A DNA stretch of 64,000 nt from positions 1,616,207 to 1,680,206 of the forward strand of contig JANPYM010000013.1 of the NCBI GenBank assembly GCA_025890175.1. The letters are read 5' to 3'. Positions within the stretch are counted from its first letter, which is position 1; every line of letters starts with the position of its first letter. Under the pieces are notes generated by a model, which was not told where the DNA came from, made no database searches, and worked only from the letters and a program-made list of their open reading frames with translations. Both the position numbers and the translations under genes were made by a program. The stretch comes from Ciborinia camelliae. Lineage: Eukaryota > Ascomycota > Leotiomycetes > Helotiales > Sclerotiniaceae. This document shows positions 11,503 through 23,873 of this stretch, piece by piece.

Positions 11503-12359
11503 TCAGATAGACATATCATTCAAATCCGGCTTTCTCGACATGCAGATAGCAGCTTTAGGTCGATCCAAATATGGCTGCCAGTAGTCTTTGCTCTTTAACC
11601 AATCATTAGCCAACGGAACCACCCAAGAAAAGAGCAGCTTACTAGCGCCTGCAGATGTTCCTCCCCTGGTAGTACCACACTCCATTCGAGTCGACCCAGA
11701 CCTGCTTCAGCTGCTGCTTTGGAATACACTTCCTCTCGCAAGAAATAGAATTCCCATTCAATCTTTGGCTTACCAAAAGAATGACAACACGCCTTGTATC
11801 CATCATCAACTCTCTCAAGAATTTCATAGACCGTGCCGAGATGTTTTTCTTTCTCATTAAGCGGATCATTCGGTTGAAACATGTCGATAATTGAAGCGTG
11901 AATAGTGAGTGCGAAACATTTCCCACCGGGTTTCAAGGCCGAATAAACATTGTCGAACATCCGCCGCATCTCTTCTTCTGTAGCTGCATAATTCAATAGC
12001 CAAGCCGCAACAACAAAATCAAAAGTTCCTTTTTGATCTTCAAGTTCTATATTGTCCCACATATCTGGCCGAGCACAATCCGCAACATGGAATGATACAT
12101 GATCTTTCATCTCAGTTGGAAGGGCTGTCCGAGCAGCAGAAATCATGATTGGCGAGATGTCTAGAGCGGTTACGTGAGAAGCACCCCAGAAAAGCAGCTG
12201 GCGAGTATAAAAGCCTGTGCCGCAAGCGAGTTCTAGGATTCGTTTTGAAGAATCAAGAGGACCAATGAGTCTCCTCATAGCTGTATGTTGTATCTGCTGA
12301 ATTGGCATGACATTGAGAGTGTCATAATGGATACCAATGGAGTCATATTGTGTTGACAT
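11503..12359 (-). CDS. Class I SAM-dependent methyltransferase
   Basis: ATG at 12359. Motif I is ILELACGTGFYTR (about residues 41-53). It is followed by an acidic strand end (VTALDIS), an ADCARPDMWD segment, the FDFVVAAWLLNY strand and LKPGGKCFALT. This is a complete Rossmann-type methyltransferase, small-molecule type; the substrate is unknown. The frame from the start ends at 11595. A GTAAGC...GGCAG intron at 11575-11642 (68 bp) joins in phase to 72 nt encoding PYLDRPKAAICMSRK and a stop at 11503. That ending resembles the usual C-terminal strand of such enzymes, so I prefer the spliced 262-residue form; reading through gives 254 residues. No biosynthetic partner lies nearby, so a role in secondary metabolism is only possible. 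Confidence 0.75.
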
Positions 12360-13227
12360 TATTACACGAAGTTTTGGTAAGGTCTGAAGCTGGCTAGGAA
12401 TTGCAATAGAGGTGCTTGCTGATAGTCGAAAGCTTCATCTGTCTTTGATTTAGGAGCAAAGATATAATGAAATTTCGCGCTTGCTGTCGGCCTTTGCGAC
12501 CAAAGAGCATACGTCCTTTTGAGTAATCGGAATTATCTGTCTCGTAACGGCCTATCTCAATCTATCACAAAATCAAAGTCAGGTGAGAGTGACCGGTGTG
12601 CTTATGCGCTGGCATTCTGCAGTGGTGGTGTAATATGTTTTCCCGAAGGATGGTACAAGTCGCGCTCACAGTACCAAGGCTGAATTGGCTCGGGTGTAGA
12701 TATGCAAGTGCTGCACAAGACGAATCCAAGAAAAGCATTCCGATAGTCCCAAAATCTGGACAACCTCACATATGGAACAAATGAAGGCGATAAGACTAGA
12801 ATATACAAAGACAGCTGAAAACGAAAAGGAAGAAGTTGGGAAGGCGAAACTATAAAGCTAGACCCTCAAGGAGAATTAAGGGTTTTAAAGTATGCAATTA
12901 TGGAAAGGAGTAACAAGATCACACTTTTTGGTAGAATCTCTGTTTTCATATTTAGAAAAATATTCTTTTGTTTGCTTGACGATTTCCAAGATGGGACTAA
13001 AATAAGTATATGTTACAAATTGAGAGCAACCCGCATTTCCATTGTTAAGAACTTTCCGGGTCAGGGGACTATTGGACAGCCTGAGAGATGCATGGCCACC
13101 AATGACTGAGAGCGGATGCCCGCCTTAAGCTGCCTTTAAGAGGGCCATAGATGGTCTACTGTACTTCCTCGCTGCCATCATCTAGTACTCCATCTTCCGA
13201 GGCACTTTGCATATAGTATTCCTCCCA
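12360..13227. other. Intergenic, no supported gene
   Basis: Upstream region of the methyltransferase and downstream region of the membrane-protein gene. Only short shadow frames are present. Confidence 0.5.
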
Positions 13228-15790
13228 TTATTGCGGAGTTGTGTCATCGCTTATAAAAACAATATTCTCGCCGTCGTATCGAATCATATAAGACCCATTG
13301 ATGTGATTGCTATTGACGCTTTGGGACTGGCTTTGGGGCGTTGCGTTATTGTTTGTAAGATCGGTAAAAGCAAGGCGTTCTTGATCTGGTGTGTTGCCAC
13401 GAATACTGCGGTTGCTGACCTTTCCCGGCGATTCATCGCCCTGAAGTGTATTATCTGAAGCGAATTTTTCCACAACACTTGACGCCATCTCTTTTTTCAG
13501 TACTGGGTGCTTTAAGTTAGTAATATCTAGACTGGAAAGCACATCATCCACTTGCGTAATAGGGACATCATCAGTACAATTTGACCATTCCCCATAGCCC
13601 AATTCTTCCTGGGTAAGACGATGTAGTTGGAGAGTGGCGTTTGTTGTCCATTCCAGATATTCGTACTCTTTGTAATGCCACCTTTTATGCAAAAATTGTA
13701 GCACTGGCTCAAGGATAAATGAAATGACGATAAGAAGAGTGCCTATGATGTATGTGAAGTAGAGACCAAACAGGCTAAATGAAGAGTAGGCCGCGCTTCG
13801 TATTTTCTGGGTTTAGATGTTAGTCGTCCTGCGGCGAGGAAGTTCTTGATAGCACACAGCGACTCTCACCTGACTGTTGCAAATTTTTATCTCTTCGGAG
13901 TTCTCGGGTTTTTGACGGGAACTTTTTTCGGCGGGATCTGTGGTACCCATCGCAGTATCAACATAGCTTCCTTGGACCGCAGCAAGTGTAGTATTCCACC
14001 AGTTTGTAACATCTATTTGCCATTGATTTTGTGGCAGAGAGTATTGGATGCCGTCGTAAAGTAGCGACTGAGAATCTAGCGATTTGGCACCAAGATATCC
14101 AAGCATCACCCACAGAGAGGAAAGTTGGCCTTGCATCATAGAAGGCCAAAGCAGGCGCGTCCCAGATGCGGATTTCGATGATGGTCTTTCTGTGTCCAGA
14201 TCTTTGCTAGTAAGATTGAACAACGACAAAGCTCCGTATAATGCGTCTTGCATGCTAGCTAATGGTCCACATCCGGTCTCTCTCTCGAAAGCCGAGTTAC
14301 ACCACTGCCACTGCTCGACGCAGCCCAGTGGAGATGCGGCTTCTTCCGGCTTGTATGTTGTGCGTGCGTCCGGGGAGCCAGCACTACTAATGTTGAGCCC
14401 CGGCACAGTCGCTCGATACCAGTCGTCATCCAGACGTTGGCTGAATGCTACCCCGTTTCCAGACAGAAAGACAACAGTTACGTCGCCGTCTGATCGAAAG
14501 ATTGTTGAATCGGGGTAGAATGCCGAAGAGCTTGGATCTATCCTGCCTTGATAGCTTCTCGAACCTACGGGACTAATGAATATGGTGTTGAGGTTAGTAA
14601 ACTTCGAATCCAATCCAAAGAAAAAGCTATTACAGTCTATCCGGTGTTGTTTTGGACAAAACTATATATTTTGGGTTGAAACTCTTAAAATTGTTGAATT
14701 TTTCAAACGAGTAAAACCTCTCAAATCAGTTGAATCTTGTAAAAAGAGTTTTTTTTATCTAAAAGAAACTCTGGCTAGACTACCATAGAAAACATAGCCC
14801 GAGATGATTCTGGGTTGAATGGTAAACCTACCTTAGCTTGTAGTTTACGCCTGCCAGAGTATTTCCAGATACATAAGGAGTATCCCAGTTCCCGGCCTGG
14901 TATGTAAAGTTCCGAAGTGTGACATTAGTGGCAGTTCCTTGGCGCAGACTCCCGTAGTTGTATCTGACCCATGATTCGTTCAAGCCATCGAACTGGCTGG
15001 TACGACCTTCCGTCACGAGCGGTGCACAATGTAAAACATATCGCCATAGAGAACGCTGATCTTTTGGGGTATTCAGTCCCAAGTCATCGTTACTATCAAC
15101 ATATCCCGTGTCGAGAAGTATATTCGTGTCGTTACTACGACAGACACCCTCCTTAAAGGGACAAGCGGCATACATATCAGAGATGGCTGTAGGTAGAGTT
15201 TTGGCAACAAATTTGTCACAGTCGAGCATTTGCGAGCTGCGATTGGAGTAGCATTGCTGGGCGTAGTTTGTAGCATCGTTAAATCTCTTTGCATCGTGTT
15301 GGTAACTGACATCCATTTCCGAATTGGAAGTTGGAAAAAAGACCCCGCAGTTTGAAGCTTTAATTAAGACATCATCGCCAGAAGCACTCGAAATACGAGA
15401 AGAAAAGCCACCAGCCACTGCCAAGCCAGCGATGCAAGATATTGATATGAATATAATTGGGAAGATGCGAGATAAAATTTCTTTTCTTGAATGACGCCAT
15501 GCCCAGAGCAGAGATAGGAGTAAGAGTAGTCCTGAGTCCGGTGATGAAGAATTTCGCAGAATAACCTGCCGTTGGTGATGAATGGTGTCTCTGGTTTGAG
15601 GGGTTGAGTAGCATCGATGGAAGGCTAGGCAAATAATACTCCAGACCCGCGCAGCGACAAAGTTTATAAAGAATGCCGTAAAAGAAATGATCAGATCACC
15701 ATGTTGTCGGGTCGTAGTAAGGGTCGCACCATTGAACGTGCCATTGGACCAATTCGTCCAAGTGCCCAAGTGCACGCTACTCTGGTCCAT
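13228..15790 (-). CDS. Large fungal multi-pass membrane protein of unknown function
   Basis: Exons 15790-14832, 14626-13870 and 13806-13228 join in frame to 764 residues (introns 205 and 63 bp). The N-terminus carries a WTNWSNGTFNGATLTTT segment, a first membrane helix (DLIISFTAFFINFVAARVW), a conserved-looking RDTIHHQRQVILRNSSSP stretch and a second helix (IFPIIFISISCIAGLAVAG). A long region rich in Cys and N-glycosylation sequons (NWS, NES, NVT, NLT, NTT) is probably outside the membrane. A final helix (FTYIIGTLLIVISFI) precedes a charged tail. This is a recurrent filamentous-ascomycete family often seen near HET/NACHT genes; that association is from general knowledge, and the function is unknown. 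It has no close operon-like neighbour. Confidence 0.8.
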
Positions 15791-17384
15791 GGCAATGAGT
15801 GAAATTAGTGAATGAGCATGGCAAAAAGAAAAGACAGAAGATCAAATATTAGTGATGTAGATAACTTCCAAGCAAAAGGTAGCTCGAAGAACCGAGAAAG
15901 ATTAACAGTGAAAGTCACCAGGGACGAAATCAGATACATTATTTTCTGTAACCAAAATCCTTGGGGAAGCCCCTATAAAGAACTCATCTCTCAAAGTTAC
16001 GTTCTGCTTGTTCAGACTCGAGGTTACGCAGTGGAAAGATTCTTTACTAGTGCTTACTTATTTTTAATAAATTGTTCAGATTATCTTTCGAAATCAAAAG
16101 CCAATGTTCAAGATAAGAAGTTAGGGGTTATGATGATTGTAATGGAAAGTAGAGCTACCTTCCATCCTTGATGCTGATAATACAAAATCAAAATAGAAAA
16201 TGGTATTCAAATGACAATTTTGGAGCCCTATAAAAGAACTAAATACTAGGTATTTGTCCACCAGGGGGAATGATTGATAATGTATCTCGGCTTACCTTAT
16301 AGGTGGAGAATTGATGATAACTCCGAGAGCATTGAGCTGCGAAGCGAAGCGATTTTTATAATTAGGGGTGCAGAGGCGGGGACAGGGGCAGGGTAAAATG
16401 CAACCTTGAATAGTAAATTAAGGCTGGCTGATAATGTAAGATAAAACCGCGATTACATATGCAGAAGAAAGGGGGAGTGCTGCTCGTGAACCCCCTGATA
16501 ACGACTGGGCGACATGGAATACCAACTTCCAAGCACCAGGTTATAAAAACGCCGAGAGCATTAGTGGAATGCATTTCCAAGGTCCAATACAACAAAAGAT
16601 GTGGTGGCAGTGCTATTTGCAACTTTAGCCACCCTCTAACTCTCAGAATAACGCACACTGTCCCTAAAATATCAGGATATCATACCACTATTTACTTTTT
16701 ATTGAGTAATTACATACTTGAATCCTCACAATTCACACAGCTTTACAATGTCTTATTATTTGGTAGATACATAAACTCTCGATGTTTTATGAAAGTTAAG
16801 TCTAATTAAGAGACATTGATGATTGAACGGGCCAACTTGGCCTGATTTCGTTGATAGACAAAGGAAAGATAATGTATGTATGTACTGGGTATATAGATCA
16901 GCCATAGGACATAGAGCAGGAGGGTAAGGGGTGGTGAGATCGTCTTTGTATGAAGACAAGACAGGAGTATCACACTCATATACGGGCAGAGAATCATGTA
17001 GTAGCCTTTTTTCATTCCCATTAAATTGATTTGCCTATTTTTAATATACAAGTGTGGAAAGTTCATATCGGAATGCTAATCCCCCCTCAATATTTTCGAT
17101 ACCAATGGATTTGCAAGTGAAATGATTACCGCAATGTAGAAACCCTCCATGAAGCGTTTTTGGCATAAAAACCTGAAGGTAAATGGGAGACCAGTTGTCG
17201 AGAAGTGATACGAAAGCTATGCGAAAGTGTGATTTTGTGAATATGGAAGAGATGATGAGATTGTGCTGAAGATTTTGAGCTTATCGATAGAATAGATGAC
17301 TCAAGTGTCAATTTCAACAAGTGGCTTTAAATGGAGGAGCACTCTCCAGCTAGAAAAACCAATAATCAGGCCGATAGCCATAGT
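15791..17384. other. Intergenic, no supported gene
   Basis: About 1.6 kb between two minus-strand genes. Several 60-120-codon frames exist on both strands (for example 15812-16171) but lack family features and start context. It presumably holds the 764-aa gene promoter and the hrp1 3' UTR. Confidence 0.5.
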
Positions 17385-20355
17385 TCATCCTCTAGCGTAA
17401 GGATGGAAGCCTCTGTTGCCACCTCTCCCACCTCCCCTATAGTTCGCACCAGGCTTCCCCGCATTCTTTGGACCCGTTGGCGCACCCGCAGGCGCATTCG
17501 GTGCGACCGCTGGTGGAGCAGATCCTCTATCACTTCCTCCACCTCCACCTCCACGGCCTCCTCTCCCACCACCAAATCCACCACGTCCGCCCCCACCACT
17601 GCTGCCCGTACCCGGCTGTGGAACATCATCATACATGCCCTCCCAAGACGTTGGTCCACCGGCACCCATCCCATACCCACCACCACCACCACCGCCGTAC
17701 TGCGATTGTTCGCGTTGAGCACGTCTCATCTGTTGTTGTTCATACTTTTGTTGTTCGAAAATTCCTTGTTCATATGCATTGTAACCAGGCGTTCCCATTC
17801 GACCACCAGGGTTATTATTACCTCCAGCTACATAATTACCTCCTTGTCCACCCATTGCTTGTTGCATTTGCATTTGTTGCATCTGCTGCATCTGTTGCAT
17901 CATAGCTGGATTCATGCCTGCCATTGCTGCCATTCCAGCCGATGGACTTTGAGGACTTTGACTGCGTGCGCCAGCTCCCCCCCCGCCTTGCATTTGCTGT
18001 TGCATCTGCTGCATCTGCTGCATCTGAGCCATCTGGGCCATCATAGCAGGATTCATACCCCCGGGCATTCCGCCTGGCATTTGTCCTCGACCCCCACCCA
18101 TGGCCATTTGTTGCTGCATCAATGCAAAGTATTGTTGCATGCGCTGCCAGTATTGAGCCATTAATTGAGGAGTCATACCACCGGGAGCATTCATTTGGCC
18201 GCCTTGTTGCTGTGGATTAGAATTTTGAGATTCATCGGCGAAGTTTCCCCCCTTCTTAAATCGACTACCTCGTGAGCTTCCTCTGATTTCTTCTTCTTCT
18301 CGTATGTTGCCTCGAGGCTGAGCTTTCTTGACCTCGATTGGCTTTCCATGAATTTCGAGTGGGGACTCCAGGCATGCCTCAACAGCGGCTTCACTATCGA
18401 ATGTGACGAACCCAAATCCTCGTGGTCTACCAGTATCTTTGTCCATCATCAGAGTAGCATCGACAACTCGTCCGAATTGCATGAAGTACTCTTTGAAATC
18501 TTGTTCGGTAGCATCTTGACTGACACCACCAACGAAGATTTTGCTTGTACGTTCTTGCTCGTCTCTCGGAATAGCGCGTTTGGGATCGATCTTGAAAGTT
18601 AAATGTGAGCCAGTGTTTTTTGATGTTAAAGAATGAAATTTGGAGGGATAAGAGCGTAAAGAATTGTTGTGAGTTTTGAGATCGGGTCTTACGATTTTGC
18701 CGTCAAGGTAATGTTCCTTAACCATGACAATATTAACAGTCCGGGCATCTTTGAAGGTCAGGAATCCAAATCCTCGAGATCGACCAGATACACCATCTCT
18801 CATAACAGTACATTCAAGCACTTCACCATATTGTGAGAAGTACTCCTTCAATGATTCTAGGATTTAAAGTTAGTGGCCATACAGGGGTTAAGCGTAACAT
18901 TGGATTTTGGCCGTCTTACGATCTGTCGTCTCCCAATTCAATCCACCAATGAACATTTTACTGCGCAAGGAAAAGTTAGCATATTGTCTAGTTTTATCAA
19001 TTAATATCATGACAAGGAGAAGAGGTAATGAAGTCATCCAGTATTGGGAATCCTCAAAGAATGCATGGACGCTTTTCCCAGGGCCGTTTCATGTCCCGGT
19101 CAGTGAGATGATATCAATTCCTCCATTGTTTGCTGGAGTGATAGTTTATAACTGGGCTGCGGGCGAAAGAGCAAAAGTGGGCGAGAATTTCAAGCTGCCA
19201 CATTTGGCATTTGGTGGGCCTTTCGACAAATCCAGCAGGACGTCAATGCCGGGCACACACACCCAAGCAAGACCATCTCAGCAACTGCCTGCGAATCATG
19301 CAATAACGGTAGAACAGATGGCACCATAAGATATCCAAAAACAATCGTGTCTTTTGCTATCGTGATGCTAGGTACTGGCGTCGGAGCTATGAGCTATGGC
19401 CTATCTGTGTCTGTGGCTCTATGAAGATTATCTCGACAATAGGCTATGTAGTAGTAGTAGTAGCAGGCTTGACTATTGCCGTTGTGGGTGGCGAATGCAT
19501 GAGGTGTGTATACCCAATTATCTCAAATCAAATGACTCTGAGCTTGTTCCAACGCCATTTTCCTCTCCATGCTCCCGTAGTCGCGAACCCAAACCAAAGT
19601 ACATATCCAATGCCAAAGCAGGATAGAACATTGGATCGTGCCATCAATACCACTCAACATAGCCACCTGAAACCCCCAAAGCTCCCATTTAAATTCGCCC
19701 ATCTCAGCTTATTTGATCCCATTCCTGACCCCAACTCCAGAATTGTTGCCTAATTTACCTCCCGGTCCTCATCCACAAAGCCCAAACTTATCCATGATCT
19801 CCATATCCTATGCCTTGTTGTGAATTGAGCCCGAAGCTCATTCGTAGCTACAGTCATGTTGCAGGTTTGCAGTATAGTAATGATAAAGTGCCAAAGAAAA
19901 TTTCTGCAATCTTACCCATCTTCCTTGATACCCGGTCCATGTGCTTCATCTTTAATAGATGGAGCATCATACACATTTCCATGTCCATTCCCATTCCCGT
20001 TTCCCAGGTTGAAATCTATTTCATCATCCATGTCTTGTTCGCCATTATACATTTGTTGATCACCATCCCCATCACCATTCTGTGGATTTTGTTCAATATC
20101 TTGTCCAGCTTTTACTTCGATTTTTATTTCTGCAGCAGGGGCTGGAGATTGGACAGCAGGTTTGGGTGCTGCCTCTACTGGATTTGCGGTGTTATCGTCT
20201 TCGGTGTACCTTAATGCGATATATCAGCTGAATGTTTTGCGACGTGTTGATAAACGTGTAACCACCGTGGTAGTAATAATGGAAAGCGAATGCAAGACGG
20301 ATAATACATACAAGTCAGCGAAGAGATCTTCCTCGAAATTCTCGGCTTCAGCCAT
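17385..20355 (-). CDS. hrp1: hnRNP with two RRMs, Hrp1/Nab4 type
   Basis: Five exons, 20355-20312, 20209-19916, 18960-18920, 18856-18693 and 18590-17385, join in phase to 582 residues. The N-terminus is acidic (MAEAENFEEDLFADL). RRM1 (about 115-190) has RNP2 MFIGGL and RNP1 RGFGFLTF. The linker DPKRAIPRDEQ is typical of Hrp1. RRM2 (about 198-275) has IFVGGV and RGFGFVTF. The remaining 300 residues are Met/Gln/Gly-rich and end in RGG repeats. In yeast, Hrp1 binds UA-rich RNA for pre-mRNA 3'-end cleavage (CFI) and shuttles to the cytoplasm; the same role is inferred here. The long second intron (18961-19915, 955 bp) lies just before the first RNP motif. Antisense frames across the Gly/Gln region are shadows. 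Confidence 0.9.
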
Positions 20356-21348
20356 GATGAGTAGATCTATGTTCTGTGAGATATTTAGATTAGATTCAGC
20401 CTGATGTTGATTTATAGACTGATGAGTAACTGTTGTAAAAGTCAACAACTGCTGCGTAGTACACTTTCTCGATGGAGAAGGTTCGCCGTCTTCGTCGCAA
20501 GTACTGAAAGTATTCAGAATAATCAATAATGGGTCGACGAGGAGGTTCTTATTTTTAAAATTGAAGTGGAAGTGGAATAGACAGAGAAGGAAATCCAAAG
20601 TGAGAGTAAGTAGATGTCTTAAGGAGGAGTTCCTTTCCCCAATAACATTTGAATGGCCGCCCTGGTCCGGTCCGCCTTAGTATATTTTAGCGTGCCAAAT
20701 TTAGAGGCTAGCGGGGCATTCCCCGCCTGAACCCGCGCAACACAACCTCCCAAACAATGGCAATTCGTTTTGGATGGTAGAAGAGAACAACTACAATGGT
20801 TTGAGGAATGAAAAAGAAATATTACGATCTAAATCATTCATTTTGTGAAGGGCTGTGAAGATGTTCTCTTCTTCAAATGGCAACAAAAAGCCAGTCCAAC
20901 AGGTATGCAATAACACTGTCCAAGTTCCCGGATTTATGTAGCTGACTCTAGCCACTGTTTGTAGGAGATGGTTCAGGTTGGTCAGTTTTACCCCCACTCC
21001 TTCCTGTCTCGAAACATGCGCAGAGTTCTGCATATTTAATTATACATGCTATATTTCTTTAATTTGGCTGATATCTAACCGTATATTATAGAGCGTGCTG
21101 AGTACGTTTCCAATCGAGATCTCTTTGCGCCCCCGCTTAACAGAAGCTTCGAGTTGTGGCGTTGAATTATAGAGTTCAAGGACTGACATGAACAGATCAT
21201 CATCTCCTTTTTGGCGTGCCCGAACAGCAAGTAGTCGCCGTGATGACTCGCCGAAGAGACAGACTAGTGACTCGGGAACCGGACTTGTTGTGGGAGCTGG
21301 ATACTCTCATGCCGACATACTAAAGTTCGATAACTTGCACGTCTCACA
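20356..21348. other. Divergent promoter region of hrp1 and the TBC gene
   Basis: About 1 kb between divergent genes. A 64-codon frame from ATG 21188 (MNRSSSPFWRARTASSRRDD) runs into a stop but could be a 5' exon of the TBC gene; I could not find a convincing splice that keeps frame. Confidence 0.45.
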
Positions 21349-23031
21349 ATGCCTTCGTCTTGTGAAATGCCAGCTAATCTAGAGTTTAGATCTTTATCTA
21401 GCACTTCGCGCCCCAGAACGCCTCCATCCAATCCCTCGCACAAACATCGAAGCAATACTCCTCCGCAACGAGGCACGGCAACATTATCCCCGCCACCTCG
21501 CAGATCCTATACAGATTTCATATCACATACAAATAATGACTGGGCCGCAGATGACGAGGAAGAGGAAGAGGACGAATATGGTTATGAGGATGACGATGGA
21601 GACGATTTTGGCCTTCCGAGTATATCTAGCAAGAAGCGCAAAACCCAGAGTCGACTCAAAAGTGCCTCGGCTGGAACTGCAGTCGATGAAGCCAAACTCT
21701 CTCCATGGCGCTCTAGCTTTGGGGCGAACGCAATGGGGCTAGGATCGCGAAGAATGTCAAATAGTGCAGATATTGCGATTGAACGGCCCGCACCAACTTA
21801 TCCTGTTGCGAAAAAGAGCGAAGGGAAGATACTTCGACCTCAATATAAAGAGATACTTCGCGATCCCGCAAATTCTCTACACTTAATAGATCATCCTCCG
21901 GTACCATCCAATGCTACCTCCAAAGAAGTTGAAGCACACGGAGCTCGGATAACAAGAATAAATAAATTCAAGAAGATATTACAAGCTACATCTATACCTT
22001 TAACCGAGCTCAGAGACGCCTCGTGGAATGGAATACCAGAAGAAGTTCGCGCAATGTCATGGCAACTGCTACTTGGTTATCTTCCTACCAGTAGTGAGAG
22101 ACGTGTGGGTACATTAGAACGAAAGCGAAAGGAATATCTTGACGGGGTACGACAAGCCTTCGAGAAAGGCGGCAGTAGTTCCGCCCCCACTGGTAAAGCC
22201 AGGGGACTTGACGAAGCAATTTGGCACCAGATCAGTATCGATGTGCCCCGAACTAATCCACATTTAGAACTCTACAGTTATGAAGCTACGCAACGATCTT
22301 TAGAAAGGATACTGTACGTCTGGGCAATACGTCATCCTGCAAGTGGTTATGTGCAAGGCATTAATGATCTTGTCACTCCATTCTGGCAAGTTTTTCTAGC
22401 CACTTATATCGCAGATTCAGATGTTGAAAGTGGTATGGATCCAGGACAGCTTCCCAAACCAGTGTTAGACGCAGTTGAAGCAGATTCGTTTTGGTGCTTG
22501 ACAAAACTTTTGGATGGCATTCAGGATAATTATATTTTTGCGCAGCCAGGGATTCAACGTCAGGTAGCGTCGCTTCGAGATTTAACGGCAAGGATCGATG
22601 AACCTTTGGCCAAGCATCTTCAAGCAGAAGGCGTTGAATTTATACAATTTAGTTTTCGATGGATGAATTGTCTCTTAATGCGAGAGATCAGTGTTCAGAA
22701 TACTATTAGGATGTGGGACACTTATCTGGTTAGCAGCGAATATTCTACTTGTTTTCAGTACTAACACGAACTTTAGGCTGAGGAACAAGGGTTTTCAGAG
22801 TTCCATCTATACGTGTGCCTCGCATTTCTTGTAAAATGGTCCTCGAAATTATTGAAGATGGACTTCCAAGAAATTATGATGTTCTTGCAAGCGCTACCGA
22901 CCCGCGATTGGACAGAAACCGACATAAACATGCTTCTTGGTGAAGCATTCGTATGGCAATCGCTTTTTAAAGGCTCTTCGTCACATTTACGTGGTAGCAG
23001 TAGCACTACACCATCTGGTGCTGCTTGTTGA
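21349..23031 (+). CDS. gyp1: TBC-domain Rab GTPase-activating protein, Gyp1/TBC1D22 type
   Basis: Exon 1 (21349-22728) and exon 2 (22777-23031) are separated by a 48-bp intron with a perfect TACTAAC branch site and give 544 residues. The N-terminal 190 residues are disordered with an acidic run (EEEEEDEYGYEDDDGDD). The TBC domain starts near residue 215. Its motifs are ASWNGIPEEVRAMSWQLLLGY, IDVPRTNPH with the arginine finger in the IxxDxxR position, and YVQGINDLVTPFW with the glutamine finger. Later come FRWMNCLLMREI, MWDTYL and a C-terminal helical bundle. Gyp1 accelerates GTP hydrolysis by Ypt1/Rab1 at the Golgi; that substrate is inferred. The true N-terminus may include an exon near 21188. 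Confidence 0.88.
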
Positions 23032-23873
23032 AGACCCTTTATTACGAATATATTTGATATTCGACATCATGAACGAACGAACAACTGGGAATGAGACTAT
23101 AGGATATGGCGTCATTGGCGAACGGGATATCAAAGACTCAAGTCAAGCGTAAATAGCGACAGAGCCCATTGAGATGTGTGGATTAGCGTATGGATGAGTA
23201 TGCATGCTTGTTTCGAGGTCTTCACCATATAGGGAACCTGAGATAGAACAGAGCTATACCTCTATTATAGTTCCGGGGTTCAAAGAAAAACGATTAGCTG
23301 TACGTAGTTATTAAACTAGGTAAATGTTATTAAACTAGATGCAGATAAAAGGCGAGGAAGCTCAAAACGAAAACACATTGCACCCGCGCTTTCTGTATGA
23401 TGGGATTCCATTATGCAAATCAGATGATATGTCACGGATAAGAGCAATTGGGATGGTACAACTAGGGATAATAATGTAGAATAGTCAATTGGGGTCCATT
23501 ATGCCGTTAGTTATAATCTCGAAATGCGTATGCACATAATCTAAAAGACTCGGAACTTTACAAAACATGACATTCTAATAACTTTTGTTACTGAAGGGAA
23601 GATTCTCCTGTAAGAAAAGAGTTACACATCATAGCATCATATAATTTAGTATGTTTATCTATATTTGGCATCCAGAGCCCAATAATCATTGATTCCCATT
23701 AGTCCCAGGCTTTGATATCCAACTCCCGACTCCGCACTATTGATCATCTCACTTCTGAAGTGGTAAGAATAGTGGAAGGAGGTTTCATGGAGCAAGATGT
23801 AGGATTAACACTGTGATATCGAAGCCCATTTTTCGACCTGTATTTATTTCCCTCCTACCCATTCAAACCTCCC
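23032..23873. other. Intergenic between convergent genes
   Basis: About 840 bp of 3' flanking sequence shared by the TBC gene and the polymerase epsilon subunit gene. Nothing else is seen. Confidence 0.5.

Noticed and set aside
17331..18164. 277-codon plus-strand open frame
   Set aside because: It is antisense to the Gly/Gln-rich part of hrp1; its Ser/Thr/His/Leu composition is what the complement of that repeat gives.
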